A stretch of DNA of 64,000 nt from Novosphingobium album (ex Liu et al. 2023). Its GTDB lineage: Bacteria; Pseudomonadota; Alphaproteobacteria; Sphingomonadales; Sphingomonadaceae. The stretch lies in contig NZ_JARESE010000044.1 of the NCBI RefSeq assembly GCF_029076845.1, positions 124,001-188,000 of the forward strand. The letters are read 5' to 3'. Within the stretch, counting starts at the first letter, position 1; each line of letters starts with the position of its first letter. Of the stretch, positions 34,117 to 42,552 are shown piece by piece. A program made the translations under genes and the position numbers. Below the pieces are notes generated by a model. The model saw nothing but the letters and a program-made list of their open reading frames with translations, ran no database searches and had not been told where the DNA came from.

Positions 34117-34935
34117 GTGCACGCCCCCGCCATGCTCCCGATCATCGAGCCCGAACTGCTCATGCTCGCTTACCGCAGCGGGATTTTTCCCATGTCCGAT
34201 GCGCGCGACGATCCCGAGATCTTCTGGATCGAGCCCCGGCTGCGCGCGATCCTGCCGCTCGACGGGTTCCATTTGTCGCACTCGCTGGCGCGCACGCTGC
34301 GGCGCGGGCGATTCGAAGTGACCTGCAACACCGCGTTCGACGCGGTGATGGATGCCTGCGCCGCGCCGCGCGGCAACGATGACGGCGGAAGCTGGATCAG
34401 CCATCGCATCCAGGCCAGCTACGAACGGCTGCACGCGCTGGGCCATGCCCATTCGATCGAATGCTGGATGACCGATCGCCTGGGCGATCGCAGGCTGGTC
34501 GGCGGGCTCTATGGCGTGGGCTTCGATCGGGTATTCTGCGGCGAAAGCATGTTCTCGCGCGCGACCGACGCTTCGAAGATCGCGCTGGCCTGGCTGGTGG
34601 CGGCGCTACGGCAAGGCGGCGCCACGCTGCTCGATTGCCAGTTCATCACCCCGCACCTTGCCTCGCTGGGCGCGGTGGAAATCCCGCAGAAGCGCTATCT
34701 CGCCTTGCTGAAGGAGGCTCAGGTCGCGGGTGCGGCCGGCGGCGCTGCGCTCGCCGACGGCACGGGGGCCGGCGATGGCGCGGGCGCGGCGGTCGGTGAG
34801 GCCGAAGGCGCGGGCGCCGGGGCGGTGCTGGCATTGCCCAAGGCTTTCGGCGCATTGCTGGCCGAGGCCGCCGGGGCCGGGCTCTCATCCTCGCCAGGGA
34901 AGCTCATCGCGCATTTCTTGACCCAGACGTCATAG
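34117..34935 (+). CDS. aat: Leucyl/phenylalanyl-tRNA-protein transferase with extended C-terminus
   Basis: 272 residues. Aat attaches Leu or Phe to N-terminal Lys/Arg of proteins in the N-end rule pathway. Family motifs: LMLAYRSGIFPM, then IFWIEPRLRAILPLDGFH, HSIECW and LYGVGFDRVFCGESMFSR. The core ends near residue 205 (RYLALLKEA). The remaining residues are Ala/Gly-rich and lie on the antisense of the DUF2155 gene, overlapping it by 217 bp. GTG 34117 has AGGGT 11 nt upstream; ATG 34132 (MLPIIEPELL) is an alternative. The tail may be non-functional read-through of a lost stop. Confidence 0.92.
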   Translation: MHAPAMLPIIEPELLMLAYRSGIFPMSDARDDPEIFWIEPRLRAILPLDGFHLSHSLARTLRRGRFEVTCNTAFDAVMDACAAPRGNDDGGSWISHRIQASYERLHALGHAHSIECWMTDRLGDRRLVGGLYGVGFDRVFCGESMFSRATDASKIALAWLVAALRQGGATLLDCQFITPHLASLGAVEIPQKRYLALLKEAQVAGAAGGAALADGTGAGDGAGAAVGEAEGAGAGAVLALPKAFGALLAEAAGAGLSSSPGKLIAHFLTQTS

Positions 34936-35378
34936 ACCGGGTGCTCCACCACGTTGAGCGCGGGCGAATTCTTGAACAGCCAGCCCGAGAACACCTTGTG
35001 CCAGGCCAGCTGCTCCTGCGCGGTGGCGCGTTCCTGCACGAAGACCTGCACGAAAGCGCCTTCCTCGGCCGGCCGTTCCCACGGCAGCGAGCGCTCGCAC
35101 GCGGCGAGCTTGACCACGACATTGCCGATGCGGCGCGCTTCGCCCGGCTTCATCACCAGATCCTGCGAGATGTTGTTGCGCTTGTTGAGCAGTCCCAGCG
35201 TCGCCACGCGGTCCTTCATCGGCGTGCCCAGCGGCTTGCCGCCGGCCGGCGGGCCGGCGCGCGGCGCGGTGGAAGCGATCGCATCGGGCACCGTGGTTTC
35301 ATCCGGCGAAGGCGTATCGGCCCCGCGCCCGCAAGCCGCGAGCAGCGCGGCGAGCGCAAGGGCCCCTGCCCGCTTCAC
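34719..35378 (-). CDS. DUF2155 lipoprotein
   Basis: 219 residues with a lipoprotein signal (ALALAALLAAC, lipobox Leu-Ala-Ala-Cys). The DUF2155 core begins DRVATLGLLNKRNNISQDL and includes GNVVVKLAACERSLPWERP, QEQLAWHKVFSGWLF and HPVYDVWVKKCAM. The last 60 residues are an Ala/Ser/Pro repeat. Function is unknown, but in alphaproteobacteria it often lies near aat and the NDUFA12-like gene, as here. The gene is followed on the same strand by nothing else; its 3' third overlaps aat head-on. Confidence 0.85.
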   Translation of the reverse strand: MKRAGALALAALLAACGRGADTPSPDETTVPDAIASTAPRAGPPAGGKPLGTPMKDRVATLGLLNKRNNISQDLVMKPGEARRIGNVVVKLAACERSLPWERPAEEGAFVQVFVQERATAQEQLAWHKVFSGWLFKNSPALNVVEHPVYDVWVKKCAMSFPGEDESPAPAASASNAPKALGNASTAPAPAPSASPTAAPAPSPAPVPSASAAPPAAPAT

Positions 35379-35389
35379 CGGCCGGCCCC

Positions 35390-35791
35390 TCAGCCTTCCG
35401 GGGACCAGGCTTCGTAATCGCCGGTCGCGCGCGCGCGCTTGCCACCGCGCTCCAGCGCGCCTTGCGGGCGATAGGCCATGGCCGTGCCGGTCGCGTTGGG
35501 GGTGTAATCGGCTTCCCAGATCCGCGGCGGCGGCAAATGGCTTTGCGGCACGTCGTCATAGCTGTGATGCAGCCAGCCGTGCCATTCGGACGGGACGTGG
35601 CTGGCATCGTTGGCGCCATCATAGATGACCCAGCGCTTTTCATACCCTTCGGGCGTCTTGCGCCTGGCCGATCGGTAATACTTGTTGCCCTGCGCATCGG
35701 TGCCGACGTGCTCGCCGTTCATCGTGCTCCACAGCATCGTGCCGATGGTCGCGCCATCCCACCAGGTGAAGATCTTAGAGAGGATTCCCAT
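35390..35791 (-). CDS. NADH:ubiquinone oxidoreductase 17.2 kDa subunit homologue (NDUFA12-like)
   Basis: 133 residues. MGILSKIFTWWDGATIGTML is followed by the NDUFA12 signature EHVGTDAQGNKYYRS, RWVIYDGANDASHVPSEWHG and WLHHSYDDVP. This accessory subunit of complex I is known only from mitochondria and alphaproteobacteria, and is a good taxonomic marker. It assists complex I assembly or stability and is not catalytic. ATG 35791 begins the conserved region; the longer frame to 35830 is not supported. It is located 11 bp upstream of the DUF2155 gene. Confidence 0.93.
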   Translation of the reverse strand: MGILSKIFTWWDGATIGTMLWSTMNGEHVGTDAQGNKYYRSARRKTPEGYEKRWVIYDGANDASHVPSEWHGWLHHSYDDVPQSHLPPPRIWEADYTPNATGTAMAYRPQGALERGGKRARATGDYEAWSPEG

Positions 35792-35804
35792 GACGCCTCG
35801 CGCG

Positions 35805-36347
35805 TTACCCTTGTTGCGGCCCGATGCCAAGCGGCTTGGGCAAGTTCCATTCCACCTTGTCGCCCGGCTTGATGCCCAGCTCGGCCGCGCGGCCGCCGTT
35901 CAGTTCCAGCACGGCGGCGGCAAGACCGGCCGACGGCAGGCGATCCTCGCTATAGGGCACGGCGTTGGCGGCGATGTTGAGCACCCGGTGATCGGGGCCG
36001 ATGAACAGCAGGTCGAGCGGGATCACCGTGTTGCGCATCCAGAACGTCGCCTGGCGCGGCGGGTCCATCGGGAACAGCATCCCTTCGTCCGGCCCCATGG
36101 CGGTGCGGAACATCAGCCCCCTGGCCTGCTGCGATTCGGTGCGCGCCACCTCGACGCGGAATTCGTGCGCCTTCCCGGTAGCGCCGGTAGCGCCTCCGGC
36201 GCGCACGGTGAGCGCGATCACCGGCAGGCCGGATTCGGGATGGACGGCGGGCGCCGCGGTGGCGGCGCTGGCGGCGGCGTTCTGCGAATCGGGCGAACAG
36301 GCCACGATCGCCAGCGTCATGGCCAGTGCCGCGTGCAACAGGCGCAT
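35805..36347 (-). CDS. DUF192 family lipoprotein
   Basis: 180 residues from ATG 36347, which has GGAG 7 nt upstream; a TTG one codon earlier is less favoured. A lipoprotein signal with Val-Ala-Cys near residue 17 is followed by an Ala-rich linker. The DUF192 domain has ARTESQQARGLMFRTAM, EGMLFPMDPPRQATFWMRNT and IPLDLLFIGPDHRVLNI. The fold is a small beta barrel; no biochemical function is proven. Its start overlaps the recX stop by one base (TGATG), so it is coupled to it. Confidence 0.88.
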   Translation of the reverse strand: MRLLHAALAMTLAIVACSPDSQNAAASAATAAPAVHPESGLPVIALTVRAGGATGATGKAHEFRVEVARTESQQARGLMFRTAMGPDEGMLFPMDPPRQATFWMRNTVIPLDLLFIGPDHRVLNIAANAVPYSEDRLPSAGLAAAVLELNGGRAAELGIKPGDKVEWNLPKPLGIGPQQG

Positions 36348-36892
36348 CAATCTTCTCCTTCGGCCGACTCGGCCCAGGCCAAGGCGGCATCCGCATCGGG
36401 CGCATCGACGATTTGGCGCGCGTTGTCGAGTGAATGCCCCGCGCGCAGCATCGCGGCCACTTGCCGGTCGCGCGCCGGCCGGTCGAGCGGCGCGGCGCCG
36501 AACGGGCCCAGCCGCCGCCGCCGCGCCAGCGCCAGCGCCGCCTGCCGCTCCGCCGCCGCGCCGGGGTTCACTTGCGCGCGCAAGTCCCCGGCGATGCCGG
36601 CCGCCTGCAGCGCCTCGCCCACCCGGCGCCGGCCATATCCGCGCCGCAGCAGGCTGTCCGCCTTCATCCGCGCATAGGCCGCATCGTCGATATAGCCGGC
36701 CGCGCCGAACCGCGCGCCCAGCGCCGCCACATCGGGCTCGCGCGCGCCGTCCCAGCCCCGTTCGCGCAGCTTGCGTCGCAGGTAGGATTCCAGCCTGGCG
36801 CGCGTCGTCGCGAACCGGGCAGCATAGGCAAGCGCCAGATCTTCTAGCCTTTTTTCATCCAGCGGAGGCGATTTGCGACGGGTTCGGGACAT
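36347..36892 (-). CDS. recX: RecX family regulatory protein
   Basis: 181 residues with three-helix RecX repeats: LALAYAARFATTRARLESYLRRKL, then AAGYIDDAAYARMKADSLLRRGYG and the third unit RDRQVAAMLRAGHSLDNARQIV. RecX limits RecA filament growth. Here it is not beside recA, as is common in alphaproteobacteria. The ATG at 36892 starts MSRTRRKSPPLDEKRL. It is coupled to DUF192. Confidence 0.88.
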   Translation of the reverse strand: MSRTRRKSPPLDEKRLEDLALAYAARFATTRARLESYLRRKLRERGWDGAREPDVAALGARFGAAGYIDDAAYARMKADSLLRRGYGRRRVGEALQAAGIAGDLRAQVNPGAAAERQAALALARRRRLGPFGAAPLDRPARDRQVAAMLRAGHSLDNARQIVDAPDADAALAWAESAEGED

Positions 36893-37039
36893 CTTGCCCT
36901 ATTCGTGCCACACTCGCCTCCGAATGGGGAGTGCCCCGAAAGAGGGTTAAGAGCATATCTATGCAGGGTTCAGGAACCTACGGCTAATGGCCCAGGAATT
37001 CGCGGGAATATCGGATCAACAACAACAGGTTATCCTTGA

Positions 37040-38800
37040 ATGACCGACACCATAAAAATGGTGCCGAAGGCGAAGGAGACGCTCCTTCCCACGCCGAACG
37101 AAGATACCCTGCCTCGCAGGCTGGCGGATTTCGGCACGTTTTGCGAAGCGCTGGATTATGCCGCCACCGGCCAGCGCGGACTCAATTTTCACGACCCGCG
37201 CGGCGTGCTGACGCGCGCCTATCCCTATCGGGAACTGCGCGAGGATGCCCTTGGCGTCGCTTATGACCTGATCGCGCGCGGGCTGGTTCCGGGAGACCGG
37301 ATCGCCCTGATCGCCGAGACCGGGCCGGATTTCGCCGCGCTGTTCTGCGGCGCGATCTATGCCGGCGTGTGGCCGGTGCCGCTGCCCCTGCCCACCAGCT
37401 TCGGCGGCAAGGACAACTATATCGAGCAGCTCGCGGTCCAGTTGCAGAGCGCGGACCCGGCGCTGCTGGTCGGCCCGGCCGAAATCGCCGAGATGACCGC
37501 CGCCGCCGCCGCGCGGCAAGGCTGCGGCCATGGCACCTGGGAGGAATTCACCAGCGGGGGCGCGCCCGCCCGCGACCTGCCCCGGCCCGATCCCGAGGAT
37601 ATCTGCTACCTGCAATATTCCAGCGGATCGACCCGGTTCCCCCACGGCGTCGCGGTGACGCACCGCTCGCTGCTGTCGAACCTGGCCAGCCACAGCCATG
37701 CGATGAAAGTGATCGAAACCGACCGCTGCATCTCGTGGCTGCCGTGGTATCACGACATGGGGCTGGTCGGCTGCTTCCTGTCGCTGATCGCCAACCAGCT
37801 TTCGGGCGACTACCTGCGGACAGAGGATTTTGCGCGGCGCCCGCTTGCCTGGCTCGATCTCATCACGCGCAACCAGGGCACCTCGATCTCCTATTCGCCC
37901 ACGTTCGGCTATGACATCTGCGCGCGGCGCATTTCCAGCCAGAGCCCGGTGTCCGATCGGTTCGACCTGTCGCGCTGGCGGCTCGCGGGCAATGGCGCCG
38001 ACATGATCCGGCCCGACGTGATGCAAAGCTTCGTCAACGCCTTTGCCGACGCGGGCTTCAAGGCCAGCGCCTTCCTGCCCAGCTATGGCCTGGCCGAAGC
38101 GACGCTGGCCGTCACCGTGATGCCGCCGGGCGAAGGCATCCGCGTAGAACTGGTGGAGGAAGAGCGGCTTTCGGGCTCTCCGCGCGACCTGTCGCGCCCC
38201 GCCCGCTACCGCGCCATCGTCAATTGCGGCAAGCCCGTGCGCGACATGGAAGTGGTGATCCGGGGCGAGGACGGCAAATCGCTGCGCGATCACCAGATCG
38301 GCAAGGTCTGGTGCCGGGGCACCAGCGTGATGCATTCCTATTTCCGCGATCCCGAAGCGACCGCCGCCTGCCTGGTGGATGGCTGGCTCGATACCGGCGA
38401 CATGGGCTACATGGCCAATGGCTATCTGTTCATCGTCGGCCGGGCGAAGGACATGATCATCATCAACGGCAAGAACCACTGGCCGCAGGACATCGAATGG
38501 GCAGTGGAACAATTGCCGGGCTTCAACCATGGCGACATCGCCGCCTTCTCGATCGAGATGGAAAACGGCGAGGAAACCCCGGCGGTGCTGGTCCATTGCC
38601 GCGTGTCCGATCCCGACAAGCGGATCGAGCTGCGCGACCTGATCCGCGACAAGGTGCGCTCGATCACCGGCATGAACTGCGTGATCGAGCTGGTGCCGCC
38701 CAAGAGCCTGCCACGCACCAGCTCGGGCAAGCTGAGCCGCGCCAAGGCCAAGAAACTTTACCTTTCGGGTGAGATCGAGCCGTTCAAGCTCGCCGCCTGA
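37040..38800 (+). CDS. Fatty acyl-AMP ligase (FAAL)
   Basis: 586 residues of the adenylate-forming superfamily. The ATP-binding loop is YLQYSSGSTRFPHGVAVTH, then PWYHDMGLVG and the FAAL-type SYGLAEATLAVT. In the C-domain DTGDMGYMANGYLFIVGRAKDMIIING is followed by the late lysine in TSSGKLSRAKAKK. FAALs activate fatty acids as AMP esters and hand them to an acyl carrier protein instead of CoA. No ACP, KS or sphingolipid gene lies beside it, so its acceptor is encoded elsewhere. ATG 37040 shares bases with the stop of a very short upstream ORF. Terminator follows. Confidence 0.9.
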   Translation: MTDTIKMVPKAKETLLPTPNEDTLPRRLADFGTFCEALDYAATGQRGLNFHDPRGVLTRAYPYRELREDALGVAYDLIARGLVPGDRIALIAETGPDFAALFCGAIYAGVWPVPLPLPTSFGGKDNYIEQLAVQLQSADPALLVGPAEIAEMTAAAAARQGCGHGTWEEFTSGGAPARDLPRPDPEDICYLQYSSGSTRFPHGVAVTHRSLLSNLASHSHAMKVIETDRCISWLPWYHDMGLVGCFLSLIANQLSGDYLRTEDFARRPLAWLDLITRNQGTSISYSPTFGYDICARRISSQSPVSDRFDLSRWRLAGNGADMIRPDVMQSFVNAFADAGFKASAFLPSYGLAEATLAVTVMPPGEGIRVELVEEERLSGSPRDLSRPARYRAIVNCGKPVRDMEVVIRGEDGKSLRDHQIGKVWCRGTSVMHSYFRDPEATAACLVDGWLDTGDMGYMANGYLFIVGRAKDMIIINGKNHWPQDIEWAVEQLPGFNHGDIAAFSIEMENGEETPAVLVHCRVSDPDKRIELRDLIRDKVRSITGMNCVIELVPPKSLPRTSSGKLSRAKAKKLYLSGEIEPFKLAA

Positions 38801-38823
38801 CCGCTATTGCCAGTTACCCAACG

Positions 38824-38857
38824 AAGCCGGTCGCGAGTCAAATCGCGGCCGGCTTTT
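38824..38857 (+). terminator. Rho-independent terminator after the fatty acyl-AMP ligase gene
   Basis: AAGCCGGTCGCGA-GTCAAA-TCGCGGCCGGCTT forms a 13-bp stem with one G-U pair, closed by a 6-nt loop and followed by TT in CTTTTCCC. Its loop and right arm cover the last codons and the stop of the converging MFS gene, so it may terminate transcription from both sides. Confidence 0.8.
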
Positions 38858-40100
38858 CCCATTTCGGATAGGCCGGCAGGCTGACCAGCAGCGCCCCGCC
38901 CAGCGTGCAGCCGATCACGCCGGCCCAGAGGAACGGCTCGTAACCCCCGGCCCTGTCATAGACCATGCCGGCGATCATCGGCCCCAGCCCCGATGCCAGC
39001 GCCACCAGCGCGGACATGGCACCATAGATCGAGCCGAAATTGCGCATCCCGGCATAGCCCACGGTCAGGAAGCCGCAGATCTGCGTCTTGGTGCCGGCGG
39101 CATAGCCATTGACCAGCATGGCGCAGATGATCGCGGCGGGGGAACGCATTCCGTCGATCAGCAGGAAGAAGGTGACGGCGGTAACGCCCATGGTCACGCC
39201 GCCGATCCAGTTGGGCCGGAACCGATCGAGCAGCGCGCCGGTGGCCAGCTTGCCCACGATCCCGGCCACGCCCGAAAGCGAGGTCAGCCATGCGGCATTG
39301 GCGCGCGAGACTCCGGCTTCGGTCAGGATCGGGAATAAGTGGATGCCAAGGCCGATGGTCAGCACCATGACCACGAAAGTCGAGAGGGCGACGCGCCACA
39401 AGGCGGTATCGCGCAAGGCCTGCGCGCGGGTGAGGCCCGGCAGCTCGACCGCGCCACGCACCGCCGCGACCTGCCCATCGCGCGCGGCCCGCGCCTTTGC
39501 CCGGTCATGCGCATCGAACAGGAACAGCCAGCACAGCAGCAGCGTCAGCCCGCCCCAGCCGATCCCGAGCCAGACGAACGCGGCGCGCCAGCCGAATTCG
39601 CCGATCAGGAAATTGCCGAGCGGCGGCACCACCGTTTGCGACACGGCCGTGCCGGCGACCGTCAGGCCCAGCGCCAGGCCGCGCCCTTTCTCGAACACGC
39701 CCACCACGGCCGCGCTCCAGATCGTCGATTTGATGCTGGTGGAGATCAGGCCGAACAGCACCCACAGGCCGATCCATTGCGCCGCCGATCCGCTGGCGAA
39801 CGAAAACAGCGCCACCGCGCCCATGGTGAGCACGATCCCCGGCAAGGCCAGCCGGCGCGAGCCATGGCGATCGATCAGCGCACCGTAGAACGGCGAAAGG
39901 ATCGCCGTCACCGCCGTCGCGATCGAGGGGCCGGCGGAAAGCAGCGTGCGGCTCCAGCCGAATTCGCCCGCCAGCGGCCCCATGAACAGGCCCGTCGCCG
40001 AAAGCAGCACGGAGAAGAACGAAAAGCCGACCGAGCAGGCCAGAACCAGCGTCCAGCCGGATTTCCACTCCTGCGCCGCGCTCACCGTCGCTGCGTTCAT
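38838..40100 (-). CDS. MFS transporter, monocarboxylate/oxalate-formate-antiporter type
   Basis: 420 residues with twelve predicted spans. The MFS signature loop between spans 2 and 3 reads GALIDRHGSRRLALPG, and repeated Gly-rich spans follow (FGLISTSIKSTIWSAAVVG). It resembles the OxlT/MCT-like group that moves small organic anions; substrate unknown. ATG 40100 begins MNAATVSAAQEWKSGW. Its stop codon lies inside the terminator of the convergent acyl-AMP ligase gene. Confidence 0.82.
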   Translation of the reverse strand: MNAATVSAAQEWKSGWTLVLACSVGFSFFSVLLSATGLFMGPLAGEFGWSRTLLSAGPSIATAVTAILSPFYGALIDRHGSRRLALPGIVLTMGAVALFSFASGSAAQWIGLWVLFGLISTSIKSTIWSAAVVGVFEKGRGLALGLTVAGTAVSQTVVPPLGNFLIGEFGWRAAFVWLGIGWGGLTLLLCWLFLFDAHDRAKARAARDGQVAAVRGAVELPGLTRAQALRDTALWRVALSTFVVMVLTIGLGIHLFPILTEAGVSRANAAWLTSLSGVAGIVGKLATGALLDRFRPNWIGGVTMGVTAVTFFLLIDGMRSPAAIICAMLVNGYAAGTKTQICGFLTVGYAGMRNFGSIYGAMSALVALASGLGPMIAGMVYDRAGGYEPFLWAGVIGCTLGGALLVSLPAYPKWEKPAAI

Positions 40101-40187
40101 GTCCCATCCTCCCCTGCGTCTGTGCGCGCAAGAGACAGGCTGTGCGGGCCTGCGATGGCGAAAGCAAGCGGCGGTCCGCCGCCGGGG

Positions 40188-40628
40188 CTAGAGATCGCGG
40201 TCGAGTTCGAGGTAATCGCGCGGAATGCGCAGCGCGGCCGCCGCGATCTGGGTCTCGCGCAGGAACTGCACCAGCCCGCCCATCAGCAGCGTCAGCGCGA
40301 CAAGAAAGGTCGCAGTCGCAGCCATTTGCAGGTTGAACTTGGAAATCTCCTCGAAGAACAGCACGGCCACGGTGGTGCCGATCATCAGCGCGGCGATCAC
40401 CATCAGCCTGATCGCCCCGGTGATGAGTGCGATGCGCCGGTCGATCACGCGGATTTCCACCACGATCATGTCGTGATCGGGGCCGCTGGTCTCCACATGC
40501 CGATCCTGCAGCGTCCGCGCCCGGTCGACGATCCGCCCCAGCCGGGTGGACAGGATGTTGAGGATATTGCCGATCGCCACCAGCACGAAGACCGGCGCGA
40601 GCGCGAGCTGGATGGTCTGGGCGATCAT
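40188..40628 (-). CDS. DUF2721 membrane protein
   Basis: 146 residues with three membrane spans. The family opening APVFVLVAIGNILNILSTRLGRIVDRAR is followed by a charged loop (EIRVIDRRIALITGAIRLMV). Only a structural role is suggested; no function has been described. It lies 13 bp downstream of manA, same direction, so it may be co-transcribed. Confidence 0.82.
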   Translation of the reverse strand: MIAQTIQLALAPVFVLVAIGNILNILSTRLGRIVDRARTLQDRHVETSGPDHDMIVVEIRVIDRRIALITGAIRLMVIAALMIGTTVAVLFFEEISKFNLQMAATATFLVALTLLMGGLVQFLRETQIAAAALRIPRDYLELDRDL

Positions 40629-40640
40629 CGCCCACCCCGC

Positions 40641-41453
40641 TCAGGACACGCAGGGCCGCGCAAGCAGGCATACTCCGGTGCGGGCGAACTCCACTTCATC
40701 CAGGCTGCGCGCCAGCCCGCAGCCGCCCGGCGCGATTTCCTCGCCGGCGATGTGCACCGGCCCTTCGCGCGGGATCACCAGCAGCGCGCCGTCATACCGG
40801 GCCGCCACGTCGGCCGAGGGCGCGCCTTCGACCTGGTCGAGCCGGAACAGCGGCCCGTCTACCAGCACTTTCGATCCGCGCGGCGGCGCCCGGTCCCGCC
40901 AGGCGGGCGGATAGGGCTCGCCATGCGCCACTTCCATGCCTTCCTTCAGGTGCAGCTCGCGCGGCCGGCCATAGTCATAGAGGCGATAAGTGATGTCACT
41001 GTTCTGCTGCACTTCGATCAGGCTGACGCCCGCGCCGATCGCATGGACCGTGCCGGCCGGAATGTAGAAGAAATCGCCGGGATGGACCGTGTGCCATTCC
41101 ATCAGCCCTTCGATCGATCCGTCCATCGCGGCGGCGCGCATCGCCTCGGCCCCGATGGCGTGGCGGAAGCCGATGCCCAGCGTCGCGCCCGGCTCGGCCG
41201 CAACGATCAGCCAGCATTCCTCCTTGCCTTGCCGGCCCAGCCCCCGCGCCATGGTCTCGGCATCGGAGGGGTGGACCTGGATCGAAAGCTTCTCGCTGGT
41301 GAAGATGTACTTGACCAGAAGCTGCGGCAGTTCGGGCGGCGGTTCGAACCAGATCTCGCCGATGCGCTGGCCGGCGGGCGCGCAGAACGGCGCGGGCAGC
41401 ACGTCGCGCCCCCAGGGCTTTTCCACCTGGCGGATCGGCAGGCCCGCGCTCAT
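40641..41453 (-). CDS. manA: Class I mannose-6-phosphate isomerase
   Basis: 270 residues, a short form of the type I enzyme (E. coli ManA has 391). The zinc site is recognisable: Gln/His in LSIQVHPSD, Glu in KEECWLI and a later His in AGTVHAIGAG. It converts fructose-6-P and mannose-6-P. It follows the mannose-1-phosphate guanylyltransferase on the same strand (10 bp), so the two supply GDP-mannose for polysaccharide or lipid glycosylation. Phosphomannomutase is not in the window. Confidence 0.9.
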   Translation of the reverse strand: MSAGLPIRQVEKPWGRDVLPAPFCAPAGQRIGEIWFEPPPELPQLLVKYIFTSEKLSIQVHPSDAETMARGLGRQGKEECWLIVAAEPGATLGIGFRHAIGAEAMRAAAMDGSIEGLMEWHTVHPGDFFYIPAGTVHAIGAGVSLIEVQQNSDITYRLYDYGRPRELHLKEGMEVAHGEPYPPAWRDRAPPRGSKVLVDGPLFRLDQVEGAPSADVAARYDGALLVIPREGPVHIAGEEIAPGGCGLARSLDEVEFARTGVCLLARPCVS

Positions 41454-41463
41454 GCCCGCAAGC

Positions 41464-42501
41464 TCACTGGTTCACCGCGCCCGAAAGCTTGCCGACCTTC
41501 TGCACGCCGGCGGCCGAGGTGATCATCACGTCGTTGCCGTCGATCACCACGATCACGTCCTCCAGCCCGATCACCGAGACGGTTGGGCCGTCGCTGTCCA
41601 CCAGCACGTTGCAGCAATCGACCAGTTCGGCCTTGCCGCGCACGCTGTTGCCATGCGCGTCCCGCTCCAGCGCGACGTGGAGCGCCTGCCAGTTGCCGAT
41701 GTCCGACCAGTCCATGTCGGCGGGCACCATCGCGGCGCGCGCGGTGTTTTCCATGACCGCGTAATCGACCGATTCGCTTTCGACCTCGGCGAAGGCGCCG
41801 GCATCGGGATGGAACCGCGCACCGTCTTCGCGCCCGCCCGCGACCGCCTTGCGCACGGCGGCGGCGATGGCCGGACGATACGCCGCAAGCTCGTCCATGA
41901 AGTCCTTGACGCGGAAGGCGAATATCCCGCCGTTCCAGGCGTAGGTGCCTTCGGCGATGAACTGTCTGGCCCGCTCCAGATCGGGCTTTTCGACGAACTG
42001 GGCGGTGCGGAAGCCCCGGTCGCCGATGGGCTCGCCGCGCTTCAGATAGCCGAAGCCGGTTTCCGGCGCGCTGGCCTCGATCCCGAAGGACACCAGCCAG
42101 CCCTCCTCGGCCAGCGCGGCGGCGGCGATGGCGGCATCGGCGAAAGCATCGGGCCGGCCGATGTGATGGTCGCTGGGGCAGACCAGCATGATCGCATCGT
42201 CGGGCAGCCGGCAGGCGGCCAGCGCGATCGCGGCGGCGGTGTTCCGGGCGGCCGGCTCGACGATGATCGCGGCGCCGGAATTTTCGCCAAGCTGATCCTC
42301 GACATGATCGAGATGCTTGCTTCCCGTCACCACCACGGGTGGATCGAACCCGCGCGAGGGCGGGCAGCGCCCCACGGTCGCTTCGAACAGCGTGCTATCA
42401 CCCACCAGCGGCAGGAACGGCTTGGGCTTGGCGGCCCGGCTGCGCGGCCAGAGGCGGGTTCCGCTGCCGCCGCACAGAATCACTGGAACGATCTTTGGCA
42501 T
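41464..42501 (-). CDS. manC: Mannose-1-phosphate guanylyltransferase
   Basis: 345 residues beginning MPKIVPVILCGGSGTRLWP, the nucleotidyltransferase signature GGSGTRLWP with the downstream lysines in AKPKPFLPL. VEPAARNTAAAIALAA, the EKPD sugar-binding motif and YAWNGGIFAF follow. It transfers GMP to mannose-1-phosphate and lacks a C-terminal isomerase domain, which is provided separately by the next gene. ATG 42501 is the natural start, as the upstream extension is not conserved. Confidence 0.92.
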   Translation of the reverse strand: MPKIVPVILCGGSGTRLWPRSRAAKPKPFLPLVGDSTLFEATVGRCPPSRGFDPPVVVTGSKHLDHVEDQLGENSGAAIIVEPAARNTAAAIALAACRLPDDAIMLVCPSDHHIGRPDAFADAAIAAAALAEEGWLVSFGIEASAPETGFGYLKRGEPIGDRGFRTAQFVEKPDLERARQFIAEGTYAWNGGIFAFRVKDFMDELAAYRPAIAAAVRKAVAGGREDGARFHPDAGAFAEVESESVDYAVMENTARAAMVPADMDWSDIGNWQALHVALERDAHGNSVRGKAELVDCCNVLVDSDGPTVSVIGLEDVIVVIDGNDVMITSAAGVQKVGKLSGAVNQ

Positions 42502-42552
42502 ATCCGCGACGGTATCGACCAACTCGATACGAATCCTAAACAAAAAATCCGC

